Assembly (NCBI GenBank): GCA_028753945.1
Contig: JAPNXP010000013.1
Location: 2,542,001-2,606,000 of the forward strand
Direction: 5' to 3'
DNA length: 64,000 nt
DNA from: Hexactinellida sp. DTS-2022
Lineage: Eukaryota > Porifera > Hexactinellida
Part shown: in pieces, positions 10,761 to 21,215 of the stretch
Layout of the letters: every line of letters starts with the position of its first letter
Position numbering within the stretch: position 1 is the stretch's first letter
Position numbers and translations under genes: made by a program
The notes under the pieces: model-generated
Seen by the model: only the letters and a program-made list of their open reading frames with translations
Database searches by the model: none
What the model was told of the DNA's origin: nothing

Positions 10761-11237
10761 CACGATATTTCCCATCACCTTGAAGGAGGGGGACTAAGCT
10801 AGAATTTATTGTCCGAATCGTATATTTTCCGTTAGCCACATCCCATAATCAATTTATACTCAACTGTTATTATGATATCTAATATATATAATTAAACCAT
10901 GTATATCAGAATATTCAAAAGAGAAGTCATTCTCAAGAACAGTGTTCTCAAAATCTGCAATGAAGCATTAGTAACTTTCTATAACCGCAAAATAGAAATT
11001 CCAATTGTCAAAAATCTAATACTTTGAATAGTCATAACAACCAAAATATTTCTTAGATCAGAATGAAATTATGCATTACTAGGTTATTTGATATTCTGAA
11101 TTCAGTGGTAACCACGAATTCAAGTTTCAAGAGAATAACAATTTTACCCTATTTCCCCTTAAATTCCCACTGTGCTTTGTTTACTTCTCTTCTCAAATAT
11201 TGAGAAAACCGTGGTGCTAAATTATATGGTACGTGTC

Positions 11238-11400
11238 CAGAGACGGATTAACGGACCCTGGGGCCCCGGGCGGTAAGTAAACTATGTGCCCTTTAACATA
11301 CAATACTTTAAAATATCCACGAAAGTGCATATCTCAAGGTGAAGTAAGTAATTATGCGCCTAGGGCGGCCATTTTGAAATTCTTAGATTGCTTTAGCACC
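11238..11400. mobile_element. hAT-like end, partial
   Basis: CAGAGACGGATTAACGGACC followed by ctggggccccgggc resembles the CAGGGCCGGATTAAG type end seen at 57593. Only one end can be recognised. Confidence 0.35.
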
Positions 11401-11613
11401 TCATTAGTTTAGACTATGGAATCATCATGTATGCTAGTTATTTTTTGGATACTTATAACCTTCTTATTTTTATCGCAGTAAAATACGATTTGAATAACGA
11501 ATAACGAATCGAATTGAATTGAATCTCTCCTATAAACTATTCAACCTTAATTAATATATGTAAAACTGCATTTAAATTATGTATATTGTGTGATATGATA
11601 AAATTATGGGCCA

Positions 11614-11691
11614 GTCTCCGAGAAGCGGACAACTCTAAACAACGGACATAAGCCATTTCCCCAACGTGTCCGTTATTCGGAGACTCCACTG
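11614..11691. mobile_element. Pogo-like MITE, right-end fragment
   Basis: Ends GTTATTCGGAGACTCCACTG before TA. Contains ccgagaagcggacaac, as in the left part at 9086. The left terminus is missing. Confidence 0.5.
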
Positions 11692-11695
11692 TATA

Positions 11696-11856
11696 CAGTG
11701 TTTTTTTAAGGATTTTCTTAGAGGGCCCTGCCAACAATTAGAGGCCCTCACTCTACATTTCATGATATTGAGCACTTAGCACGTTAAAAATTAGAGGCCC
11801 ATTGAAAAAAATTAGAGGTCCATTTTGGGCCTCTAATTTGCCTTAAAAAAACACTG
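11696..11856. mobile_element. Short MITE, CAGTGTTTTTTTAAGG ends
   Basis: 161 bp with perfect inverted ends CAGTGTTTTTTTAAGG and CCTTAAAAAAACACTG, TA on both sides. Interior repeats of attagaggccc. Confidence 0.75.
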
Positions 11857-11858
11857 TA

Positions 11859-12043
11859 CAGTCAACTCCGCTTAATAGAGCCACCTCGAGACCAGGTTGT
11901 TTTGACCCGATTAAGCGGAGAAACCGATTATCCGAAAATATTGTAAGCCAAACTGTCATTCTGTCCTATAAATCCTGTGAAATTTTGACCCGATTTAGTG
12001 GAGAAACCGATTAACCGGTGGCTCTATTAAGCGGAGTCGACTG
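11859..12043. mobile_element. Pogo-like MITE (CAGTCAACTCCGC ends)
   Basis: 185 bp, ends CAGTCAACTCCGCTTAATAG and CTATTAAGCGGAGTCGACTG. It shares the TA at 11857-11858 with the preceding MITE, so one inserted at the edge of the other. Confidence 0.8.
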
Positions 12044-12552
12044 TATATACATCTGAAAATCACATCAAATTATCATTATGCTTACGCATTTTTGAATCAC
12101 GACTTAATCATTAAATTACTTATCACTTAAAATGTTTCTAAGGATTCTAAAATTTACTAATAGGCCTGCTTTTTTATCTAATATCGAATTGAAATATAAG
12201 TGTCTATTCATTATTTCCTACTAGATTGAAGTCCTGTGTATCCTGCAGTTGCCCAAAATTTTTCAAAATTTACTCAAACCAATAATTTCGGTCTAAATCT
12301 ATACTTATACGTTCTTCGACAAATTTTTCGATACGTTTACAACTACATTTTACTTTCTGCAAAAAAAATCTTTTTCCGACAATTTTTTCAGTCCCAGCGA
12401 CATTCGATATTAATATCAATGGAAAATATTCTCCGAAATTATTAAATACTGATTAAAATATAAAATTGTCAAAATTGACTATTTTATTCATTTTACTTTA
12501 TATTCATTTTACTTAATTAATATAATTAATGTTAATATAATTAATGTTGGTA

Positions 12553-12726
12553 CAGTGGAAGCCGCTTAATCGGGAGACGGTTAATCGGGAAATTCGGTTA
12601 TTCGGGACGAGCCTTTGGAAACCAATTCGTATTAAATAGTATAAAGTATATCGGTTAATCGGGAGAACCGGATAAACGGGACTAAATTCCTACTCCCGAG
12701 GCGTCCCGATTAAGCGGCTTCCACTG
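12553..12726. mobile_element. Pogo-like MITE (CAGTGGAAGCCGC ends)
   Basis: 174 bp, ends CAGTGGAAGCCGCTTAATCG and CGATTAAGCGGCTTCCACTG, TA on both sides. Confidence 0.8.
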
Positions 12727-12728
12727 TA

Positions 12729-12808
12729 GTATAAACCGCACACCAACCGCGAAGCGGTTTCTGTGTGAGTGTGTTTTGCTGCCAAACGAACTTGCAAGCG
12801 AAGCGTAC
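12729..12808 (+). mobile_element. Helitron 3' fragment
   Basis: Sequence cacaccaaccgcgaagcggtt to gcaagcgaagcg matches the 3' hairpin region of the Helitrons, but the terminal CTAG is lost. Confidence 0.5.
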
Positions 12809-12824
12809 AAATTAATTATTAATA

Positions 12825-13817
12825 CAGTGCAACCTCTATAAGTGGGGTCCAGTGGCGTAACTGTGGGGGGGCTGGGGGGAGCATTGCCCCCCCATTTTAC
12901 AATTCTTGCCCCCCCATCTCTGGAAAATGATTTATTCCAAGAAGCGAATAGTAATGACAAATAGGACATTAAAATTATTATCTGTTGAATAAATGTGTCA
13001 CTACTATATTCTCCACCCATAAACATCACATTCAAAGTTTCAAACTAGTCTAATGTCTTGGATTTTTACTAGTCCTTCATTCATTTCTAATATACCTATA
13101 GCACTTACTTTGTTTTATTTATAAATCGCGCGCTGGCTTTTATAGCATAACATAACCTTTCCACAGAATGAATATTAGATTTGATGATTAGATACCTACT
13201 AGGAATCGATATTAGTTTTTGTAATCCTAGCTTCATTACTAATTGTTCTAGATCATTTTGCCTTCTAAGATTTATTGCCCCCCCCCATTTAGGGTCTGTT
13301 GCCCCCCCCAAATTTAAAGTTTGTTACGCCACTGGTGGGGTCTCTATAAATGGGGAACCTCCATAAGTGGGGAATTTTTTTACCATATTCGTATATATCC
13401 ATACAAATGAACCTCTATAAGCGGGGAAGTGGGGAATGGGGGACCATAAATTTCAAGGAGTTTTTATCTGCATACAAAACAACCTCCATAAATGGGGGGA
13501 ATGGACAAATCCTAACATGATTCTTATAAAATAATACAATATTTCCAATAAATCGACTCTAAAGTTCTACAGAAAAAATATTTTCGATTGATCTACTCTG
13601 ATGTTTTTAGAAGAAATCACCTAGTGTAGATCAGCAGTTAACTAAATTGTCATAATATACAAATAATAACTATAACGTGCATTAATGTGTGTGTTATATG
13701 AATACTTTGTATAATATAGCATATATAATGTTTTTCCAATTGAATTTTATAACCGGGGAATGGGGGGCAATTGAAATTTTCGCCGTCCCATGCTCCCCAC
13801 TTATAGAGGTTCCACTG
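12825..13817 (+). mobile_element. Pogo-like MITE, family TATAAGTGGGG, interrupted
   Basis: Same family as 9924-10422 and nearly identical to it. A hAT MITE (12850-13334) is inserted 25 bp from its left end. Removing it and one duplication leaves about 500 bp. Confidence 0.85.
12850..13334. mobile_element. hAT MITE nested in pogo-like MITE
   Basis: 485 bp with ends CAGTGGCGTAAC and GTTACGCCACTG, and an exact 8-bp duplication gtggggtc (12842-12849 and 13335-13342). The uninterrupted copy at 9924 gives the empty site. Runs of g and c next to each end are typical of this hAT group. Confidence 0.9.
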
Positions 13818-13841
13818 TAGCTTGATAATTTTCTGTCAGCA

Positions 13842-14273
13842 CAGTAGATCTCGGTTATTAAGACGTACTACCCTGGGAAACAAAAAAGTACTACTCACCG
13901 ATGTACGTCTTATCCGTATGCATATTCCACAGGTCGAAATACTTGCATGTTCAATGATGTGATTACGATGTAGGATATTCAAGTTTTAACATACTTTATT
14001 GTACGATTAAATTATTTTAATTGTTACCTACTTACTTAAACCATTTACTAACCGAGTTCTACTGATAGTTTTCTAGAATCCGTATAACCATATTAAAATA
14101 AATAAAGGTTATTTACTTGGGAATATAAATTTGTTACGTCTTATCCGAGTACGTATTAACCGAATCATTTATAATGGATCAGATAGGAGAGATAATCAGT
14201 TATTAATTAAAGAACAGTACATAGTACCCAAGAGTAAGTCTTAAGCCGAGTACCTACTAGGCGAGTTCTACTT
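13842..14273. mobile_element. Degenerate pogo-like MITE
   Basis: Left CAGTAGATCTCGGTTATTAA and right ctactaggcgagttctact are imperfect inverted ends. Internal motifs such as gtcttatccg and cgtattaaccg recall the other pogo-like families. No clear TA duplication. It lies immediately 5' of the Smad4 reading frame. Confidence 0.45.
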
Positions 14274-14374
14274 TATATGGAACACAATTAATTTCATCTG
14301 AATTCCGTGATTGACTCTTACTATATCATTTTATTTATATTATGTAGATATTATTAGTTATAATTTATTATTCA

Positions 14375-16129
14375 ATGGATTTTCATCCTACTTTTCTTCC
14401 TATACCTCCAAATCCAATTTCTGATTTGTCTCAACAACATTCTCTTACCTTTTCATCCCAGATTATGCCTTTTAAGGGTATGTACACCCCTTCAGATATA
14501 AAGGTTGATCATTTTTTAACAATGGATTGTGCTCATTCAATGAATTCACTTGTTGGACAATCTTTTCCTCTCAACAATGCAACCCCTATTGTCCATTCCC
14601 ACTATGATTCTGTTCTACCGTTTACTACACCTCCTACCCCCCTTTCTGATGCTTGTATTAGTATAGTTACTAGCCTTCTTTGTCACAGAAAAGGTGGAGA
14701 AAGTGAAACCTTTGCTAGAAAGGCTATTGAATCTTTAGTTAAAAAGTTGAAGGACAAGAGAGATGAATTAGAAAGTCTTGTTGCTGCAGTTACATCCGGT
14801 GGTGCTCAACCAAGTAAGTGTGTTACGATTCCTCGTACACTAGATGGAAGATTACAAGTTGCTGGTAGGAAAGGATTTCCTCATGTAATTTATTCAAAGC
14901 TTTGGCGTTGGCCTGATTTGCAAAAAAATGAATTAAAACATGCCAAGTTTTGTCAATATGCTTTTGACTTGAAGTGCGAATCTGTTTGTGTTAACCCCTA
15001 TCATTATGAACGTGTTGTATCTCTTGTATCTTTTCCTAATTCTGAACCACCTTCTGGTATCTTACTACATCATACAGCAACTCCACCTTTGGTACTTGAT
15101 ACAACTAGTGATGAACATCTTGATATACCAAGTAGCTCTGTTGTAAAGAGCTTAAATTCTCAAGTGCTACTGAATTCATTAATACAACCTAGTCATAGTT
15201 CTGATGTTGCATTTCCTAGGGTATCTGAACTATACTTTTCATCATCCAATAATCCTACTTCAAATGATCCTTTATCAATTTCTATATCAACTAATACTAA
15301 CATTTCGGATTCAGGAATACTTTCTCCTAATAATGTACACTTTCCTAAAGCTAATGTATTTGATTCTGCCCTCGAGTTGAAATCTAATAATAGTCTGTTA
15401 TTATCGAAAAATACCCTACCGAAAATGTCTTGCCCAGATTACTGGTGTACTATATCATATTTTGAATTGGAATCACAAGTTGGCGAGTTATTTAAAGTTC
15501 CTAGTTCATCCTCTCATGTAATAATAGATGGTTATGTTGATCCAGCACCTGCAGGAAATAGATTTTGTTTAGGCCGATTATCCAATGTCCATAGGAATTC
15601 TGAAACTGATAGGGTTCGCCTGCACATTGGTAAAGGAATAAAACTAGAACACCATCAGTCAGGTGATGTACATTTGTGTTGTCTGAGTGAACATTCAGTA
15701 TTTGTCCAATCATTTTATTTAGATCGTGAGGCTGGAAGGCCACTTGGTGAAGCAGTCCATAAAATTTATCCTAATGCATGGTTAAAGGTTTTTGATTTAC
15801 ATTCTTGTTATCATGAAATGCAGCATCAATCTTTAACCGCTAAGAACATTCACAATGTTCAAACAGCAGCAGTTCAAGGTGGAAACAGTGTCACAAACGG
15901 TCCTCCTAGTTTTAAAATTCGACCTGATCGATTTGGTGGAATTGGAGTTGATGATTTAAGGAAGTTATGCATCCTCCGTTTAAGCTTTGTAAAGGGATGG
16001 GGTCCAGACTATCGAAGGTCTTGTATAAAAGAAACCCCTTGTTGGATTGAGGTCCAATTAAATAGAGCCCTGCAACTTTTGGATTGTGTCCTCCATTGTA
16101 TGCCACAGGATCTACAGATTCAGGATTAA
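14375..16129 (+). CDS. SMAD4: Co-Smad (Smad4/Medea homologue)
   Basis: 584-residue intact frame from ATG to TAA with no intron. The MH1 domain (about residues 92-220) contains RTLDGRLQVAGRKGFPH, the DNA-contacting hairpin, and its zinc ligands Cys149, Cys193, Cys205 and His210. The linker (about 221-355) is Ser/Asn-rich and poorly conserved. The MH2 domain (about 356-576) has WCTISYFELESQVGE, DGYVDP, NRFCLG, HIGKG, FVQSFYLDREAG and RLSFVKGWGPDY; the last segment and the lack of a C-terminal SSxS tail identify the co-Smad class. Known role: it partners phosphorylated receptor Smads in TGF-beta/BMP signalling and enters the nucleus to bind DNA. Its length is close to that of vertebrate and insect Smad4. 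A tttatattatgtag just upstream could be a 3' splice site for a 5'-UTR intron. Either this is the genuine gene with a single coding exon or an intact retrocopy; no poly(A) tract or direct repeat was seen. Confidence 0.95.
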   Translation: MDFHPTFLPIPPNPISDLSQQHSLTFSSQIMPFKGMYTPSDIKVDHFLTMDCAHSMNSLVGQSFPLNNATPIVHSHYDSVLPFTTPPTPLSDACISIVTSLLCHRKGGESETFARKAIESLVKKLKDKRDELESLVAAVTSGGAQPSKCVTIPRTLDGRLQVAGRKGFPHVIYSKLWRWPDLQKNELKHAKFCQYAFDLKCESVCVNPYHYERVVSLVSFPNSEPPSGILLHHTATPPLVLDTTSDEHLDIPSSSVVKSLNSQVLLNSLIQPSHSSDVAFPRVSELYFSSSNNPTSNDPLSISISTNTNISDSGILSPNNVHFPKANVFDSALELKSNNSLLLSKNTLPKMSCPDYWCTISYFELESQVGELFKVPSSSSHVIIDGYVDPAPAGNRFCLGRLSNVHRNSETDRVRLHIGKGIKLEHHQSGDVHLCCLSEHSVFVQSFYLDREAGRPLGEAVHKIYPNAWLKVFDLHSCYHEMQHQSLTAKNIHNVQTAAVQGGNSVTNGPPSFKIRPDRFGGIGVDDLRKLCILRLSFVKGWGPDYRRSCIKETPCWIEVQLNRALQLLDCVLHCMPQDLQIQD

Positions 16130-16555
16130 CAAGCTGGTATAAATGCTTTCCTATTGTTATCATATTATTGTTACCGTAATCTTATCTGATACTTACTTGT
16201 TAAATTTAATGACATAATTATTCATTCGATCAGTATATCATTGGCTCTAATGTGTTCTTTTGATTAATAGTTAGTGTTGTTATATTTTAATCGTTATTTA
16301 GAAGAATATTAATTCTCTGTATATTAAAATTTACTTTTTAATTATTAGCCAAAAGTTGGAATGATGTCCTTTTTGTCTTATCTTAGAGAACTAAACGGTT
16401 GATGCATGACCAACTTGGTACCACTTATGTACATTAGATACCGGATATCACAACACCGGTTATAAGAATATTATATACAGTTCCAGACGATGTTCTTATA
16501 ACAGGCATACACTGTATCCCTACGGGATATATATGTATATAAATATATATATACA
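16130..16555. other. 3' flank of Smad4
   Basis: AT-rich, no gene. attaaa at about 16325 is a possible weak poly(A) signal; no canonical AATAAA was noticed close to the stop codon. A degraded gttataagaaca stretch near 16460 resembles pogo-type MITE ends. Confidence 0.4.
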
Positions 16556-16690
16556 TTTCGTGACCAACAATGCGTGACCAGACATTTCAAGGCGCGCACA
16601 TTTGTGACCGTATGTTTAAAGGCACTTACAATTAGTGATCTAACAATGCACGTGCCATTTGTGACCTTACGTTTCGTAACAAGTAAAATT
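16556..16690. repeat. Subterminal repeats of a MULE-like element
   Basis: Repeated cgtgacc and tttgtgacc motifs (acatttcgtgaccaacaatg, gcgtgaccagacatttc, atttgtgaccgtatgttt). They sit just beyond the 3' end of a MULE transposase fragment on the minus strand, as the cgtcgaa repeats do in the MULE at 27012. Confidence 0.45.
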
Positions 16691-16815
16691 CTTATATATT
16701 GGCTTAATATAGTTAATGAAAAGCATGATAAATTGACCTAGAGATTGACAAAATAATAATTGTAGAAACAAATAAAAGAATTTATGTCACTCATATAAAT
16801 GAACAAGCTATGGTG

Positions 16816-17151
16816 TTAAAAGTTCAAATTATAGCTAACGCCTCTCAAGAAACTAACTGGATCTCTATTGTAATAATCGAAAACAAGTTGCAACAGCTGT
16901 TCTGCACGAGTGATACTTTTCTTCGATTTTGCAATTACACTTCCTGCTTCCCATTTGGCGAATTTTGCTTCTTGAACCGTTTGTTCCCTATGTAAGAATT
17001 TAAGGAACCTAACAAAATATGGGTGTAGAGAAGATATGCTTGATTTGATCGCGTTGTGCCATCCTTCGACTGTGTTATTTGTTTTAGTTTTTATTCTGTT
17101 TGGGACGAAATTTGGATGGGAGGAAATTTCCGAAACCCAAAATATAAGCAT
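16816..17151 (-). pseudogene. MULE transposase C-terminal fragment
   Basis: 111 residues: TKTNNTVEGWHNAIKSSIS, then LHREQTVQEAKFAKWEAG and a FLRG ending. The NN-x-VEGWHN motif and spacing match the C-terminal part of the FLYWCH-MULE transposase at 28257-28736 (NNHVEGWHN, LQREQSLQEAILAKWEAG), but the sequence differs enough to be another subfamily. The catalytic region is absent. Confidence 0.75.
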
Positions 17152-17159
17152 TTTGATTG

Positions 17160-17290
17160 TAGATACAGAGAAACTAAGTATTGTTAATATATAGATTATT
17201 TATAGCTGCAAACTGTATGGCATAATTAACAATTAGTTATGTAGTTTCTTAGACATAGTTCTGGACGATAGTTGATAATTCATTGTTAAA
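17160..17290 (+). mobile_element. CACAGTG-family internal fragment
   Basis: agtattgttaatatatagat, then atagctgcaaactgtatggc and acatagttctggacgatag match 9568-9680 of the complete CACAGTG element. Ends missing. Confidence 0.5.
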
Positions 17291-17294
17291 TAAT

Positions 17295-17436
17295 CAGGGC
17301 CGGCGACACCGGGGGTGTCCTGGGTGTCCGGACACCCACTGCCTCAAGGAAATGAAGCGGTGCTTGGACAGTGACATCCACTAGACTATACAGTGGACAC
17401 CCACTACACCCACACCTCATAATACGTGGCGCCGGC
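17295..17436. mobile_element. Short GC-rich MITE, second copy
   Basis: CAGGGCCGGCGACACCGGGG on the left, gtggcgccggcaatg on the right. Reverse-orientation relative of 1080-1225 with the same gtgtccggacaccc core. Confidence 0.55.
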
Positions 17437-17708
17437 AATGATAATCTTTTATCTTTGTTGCCAACTTTTTAGTCTCATGACTATCGAGTAAATTTCGAGT
17501 CAAATATGAAACAACCCAAAAATGCAATAAATTGTTTTATGACATTTCATGTATGGGGAATAACATAGAAGTTAGCGAAATCGGATAGCCAGAATTCGAA
17601 AATGGGTTCAAAATTGGTGTCATGTCGAAAATCGCATGTTTTGCGTATCAAAGTTACCCAGTTTAATACATTAAGATAACTCCTTGTTGTCATATTCGTA
17701 CTCAGCAT

Positions 17709-18095
17709 CAGTGGCGGCGCCAGGGGGGGCACATGCCCCCCTTTGAAAGATTCTTTGGAAAACAAATATTCTCAGATATTTTTAGCGAAATATGAACAAT
17801 ATTGAACATGAACAACAAGATTCATCAGAGTCTTCAAACATGAATGCCCAATCAATGTTAACTGTTAAATGCAAGTGTTATTAGACCAGTTTTGAATGCG
17901 AACGGCTTGCGATTCTTGGAGCTTTGGGAAAATTGGGATTAGTTTTCTATACTTTACTGGGAAAATATGTGGATTCTCGAGCTCGACGGCAACTATGAAT
18001 TCCTTCGTTTTTTTCTAAAAAGGTGTGCCCCCCCTGGGTTCAGGTTTGCTCATCTGGTGTCCCCCTCCAGTTGCGGCGCCCTGGCGCCGCCACTG
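17709..18095. mobile_element. hAT MITE
   Basis: 387 bp, ends CAGTGGCGGCGCCAGGG and CCCTGGCGCCGCCACTG, and an exact 8-bp duplication ctcagcat (17701-17708 and 18096-18103). Confidence 0.9.
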
Positions 18096-18103
18096 CTCAG
18101 CAT

Positions 18104-19130
18104 CAAATTTCCGGCAATTTTTAAATATATGTTGACCATATTTTGGGACCTTATTCTATTATCCTCCCTAGAAACGCCCTGGAATGTGAAAATTTATTAT
18201 CTCGATTTTGTATAAACGATATTTAGTGACCCCCTTGTTTAAATGGACTATCCTTAGTATTAATTGACTAAGTATAAATTTTCTAACGCTTTAATTTGGA
18301 AATATTATAGTTTAATGCTGGACGCTTAACAAATATATACCGTCACATTTCTTCATTATCATCATTTGATGCTACCCCCTCGCGCGCATATTATCAGTTC
18401 TCATCTTGGCACAGGCCTGCGGTCAATTACTCTAAAACAGAGATGGATCCACCGGGGGGTTTCAGGGGGATGCACCCCCCAAAGAATTGCTCAGGGAGAG
18501 TGCGAACCCCCCCTAAGAATTTGATATTATAATCCAAAAAATTATATCTAGGGACTGGCACAATTTCCGAGATTGGTAGAGAGAAATTTATCAGAGTTCT
18601 TTCCCTATCTCCCTATCTTCCCTATCATAAATTCTTAGTTTATAAATTTATTAATCGTTGACTGTTTATTAGTTGTGATTGTTGGTTAACGCCTTAACAA
18701 CTTCCTATTTCTTCACGAAAAATCAAATAAGCCAGTCCGAAGTTATAGAATTGTAATAGATAATTCCTATTACAATAGGTTCTATTATTATTACTAGTAT
18801 TACTATTACTATTACTATTACATCCTATTTGAAACACTATTACTTATTACTATTACTATTACTTGAATTTACTTCTAAAATGTAATCGTTACTAATACAA
18901 TTACTATTACATATTACTATTACCCCAGGCCTGTCTTGGCATCGTCCACATACATGTACATGAGAAAAGTTAATCCATTGTTTCCTGCAGCTATACTTCA
19001 GTGTATTTACAGCCGGTAGAATTGTTGCAGTTTATCATTTTCAAAATTGCTTCGGGTCCAGGATTAGTGTCAATCATGATTGGGTTTCGGCTGCTACCTT
19101 GGCGGCTCGCCCCCATTTGGTGACTTCCAT
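18104..19130. other. Intergenic; hAT-like scrap and (ATTACT)n repeat
   Basis: No gene. About 18440-18530 is a GC-rich scrap (cagagatggatccaccgggg) like a hAT end. About 18780-18925 is a degenerate attact/tta microsatellite. Confidence 0.5.
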
Positions 19131-19214
19131 ACCGTCAGCCTAGAGCTCTACGCGGGTCATATGCGGGACCCGCACCCGCCCCGCATCTAATAGTGATTGA
19201 CCCGCCCCGCCCCG

Positions 19215-19380
19215 CAAATCCGACAATATAAACAAATGAACCCGCACCAACCCGCAACTAACCCACACCAACCCGCAACTAACTCACACCAACCCGCAAC
19301 TAACTCACATTAACCCGCAACTAACTCACACCAACCCGCAACTAACTCACATTAACCCGCGCCCAACCCGCACTAACACT
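19215..19380 (+). repeat. 22-bp minisatellite
   Basis: About six tandem copies of a unit near aacccgcaactaactcacac, with small variation. Lies inside the hAT element. Confidence 0.8.
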
Positions 19381-20221
19381 CGATGACCAGTATTATCGCT
19401 AGGATTATATAATCGGGTGTAAACACTCGGCGCACAATGCGGGCACAAAAATATTAAATCCTTAAGGAATAAAGAAGACGGCAATATGTTTGGGCGGAGA
19501 TTTGAAGAATTACGAGTTTATTATTCGGGATTACGAAATAATTCCCTGTACAATTCGTTCCATCGCAAGACTTCTGCCATCTTAAGATTATATGTTCATT
19601 AATTTTGTTTAGGAACTATAGAGGGGTACAGTATTACCTCGTTTACTCGATTTTTTTTCCGCGTTTTCGTACGCGGAACATTTTTTATAACCCAAATTTT
19701 ACGCGGTCCTCAACTCGTTTTACGCGGTTTATCTATGATTTTCATACAATTAATTCTCTTTTTTATCGAGATTTTAGATAATTTTAAGATTTAGTGGCAA
19801 CAAAGCGGTTCTACATTTCCAAAAAACAAAAAATCATGATTTAGGGATAGTAGATAGTTTGAGATATGAATTTGTCATATAGTAAGTTCATCCAAATATA
19901 TTATTGATCAAATGAATACATATTTGCTTCACTATACACACTATAGATACCCGGTTGTGGGAGGTACCCGTAGGTGTAAGGTTGCGGTGTGAATGGAATT
20001 TTAATTCCCTATAGGTTAAAATATTCCCATAGGTTAAAATAATTTCCATTCCAATCCTATACACAGTGACACGAAACAGCCCAAATCTGGAAGTAGGCAT
20101 TTAGGTTGCAGATAGCATTATACACTATATTATTGTCCTATGGGAAATCTACCAGAATTATTCTATCTTAAGAATAATTCTGGTAGTCGTAATCAGAATC
20201 ATTCTATCTTAAATTTATGAA

Positions 20222-21211
20222 TCTATACTATTAAACACAAGGATGGGTGTATATGTGTGTACAGTGGAACCTCTATAAGTGGGGGAGCTGGGACGGGGAA
20301 AATTTCAATTGCCCCCCATTCCCCGGTTATAAAATTCAATTGGAAAAACATTATATATGCTATATTATACAAAATATTCATATAACACACACATTAATGC
20401 ACGTTCTAGTTCTTATTTGTATATTATGACAATTTAGTTAACTGCTGATCTACACTAGGTGATTTCTTCTAAAAACATCAGAGTAGATCAATCGAAAATA
20501 TTTTTTCTGTAGAACTTTAGAGTCGATTTATTGGAAATATTGTATTATTTTATAAGAATCATGCTAGGATTTGTCCATTCCCCCCATTTATGGAGGTTGT
20601 TTTGTATGCAGATAAAAACTCCTTGAAATTTATGGTCCCCCATTCCCCACTTCCCCGCTTATAGAGGTTCATTTGTATGGATATATACGAATATGGTAAA
20701 AAAATTCCCCACTTATGGAGGTTCCCCATTTATAGAGATCCCACTTATAGAGGCTGCACTGTATATATATATATTTGTTTGTATGTTACGAGTTGATTGA
20801 AGAAAGTGGACGGTTTCCAAATCTGATTTTTGGCATATCGGGGCAACTTTTGGCACCCGTCAACAAGTAGAGGTTTCCACTCAAAATTTCTCACACCTCG
20901 AAAAGTTATGACGTCATTGTCACATTTCGAGAACCCTGAAAATTCACTTAATCGCACATAATTCGCGCCCTCTAGGAGTAAAAAATCTGAATATTTAATA
21001 GAACATGCACATTAATGATGCGGACACGTTGGTCACACCAGATCGCCACTATGCTAACTCATTAAAATTCACATTGTTAAATTTGACTATTTAGGCCTAT
21101 TTACGCTTTATAATCCAATATTAGGAGTATATAAACCACACACCAACCGCAAAGCGGTTGGTGTGTGGTTGTGTTCTGCAGCGAAGCGACCTAGCAAGCG
21201 AAGCGCGCTAG
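20222..21211 (+). mobile_element. Helitron with nested pogo-like MITE
   Basis: 5' TCTATACTATTAAACACAAG after A, 3' GCGCGCTAG before T. Holds a TATAAGTGGGG-family MITE at 20262-20761; without it about 0.5 kb. Confidence 0.85.
20262..20761 (-). mobile_element. Pogo-like MITE, family TATAAGTGGGG
   Basis: 500 bp, TA at 20260-20261 and 20762-20763. Reverse orientation relative to 9924-10422 and nearly identical to it. Confidence 0.9.
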
Positions 21212-21215
21212 TTAA

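Larger units (their letters stand above)
9503..11174. mobile_element. CACAGTG-ended transposon (RAG/Transib-type ends), complete
   Basis: 1672 bp beginning CACAGTGGGAATTTTCAAGG and ending AAATTCCCACTGTG, flanked by an exact 5-bp duplication ctttg (9498-9502 and 11175-11179). CACAGTG is the consensus RSS heptamer, and 5-bp duplications characterise Transib and RAG transposition. Inside each heptamer lies ggaattt, then a shared block aaggggaaataggg. The block begins 17 nt after the heptamer on the left but 7 nt after it on the right. No coding survives, so it is non-autonomous. A 499-bp pogo-like MITE (9924-10422) is nested in it. Fragments of the same family lie at 4347-4543 and 17160-17290. 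Confidence 0.7.

Noticed and set aside
15501-16163. Minus-strand frames of 80 and 83 codons within Smad4
   Set aside because: Antisense shadows of the conserved MH2 coding sequence.
19215-19380. Possible CRISPR-like repeat array
   Set aside because: Units are directly adjacent with no unique spacers, and the sequence is eukaryotic; it is a minisatellite inside a hAT element.
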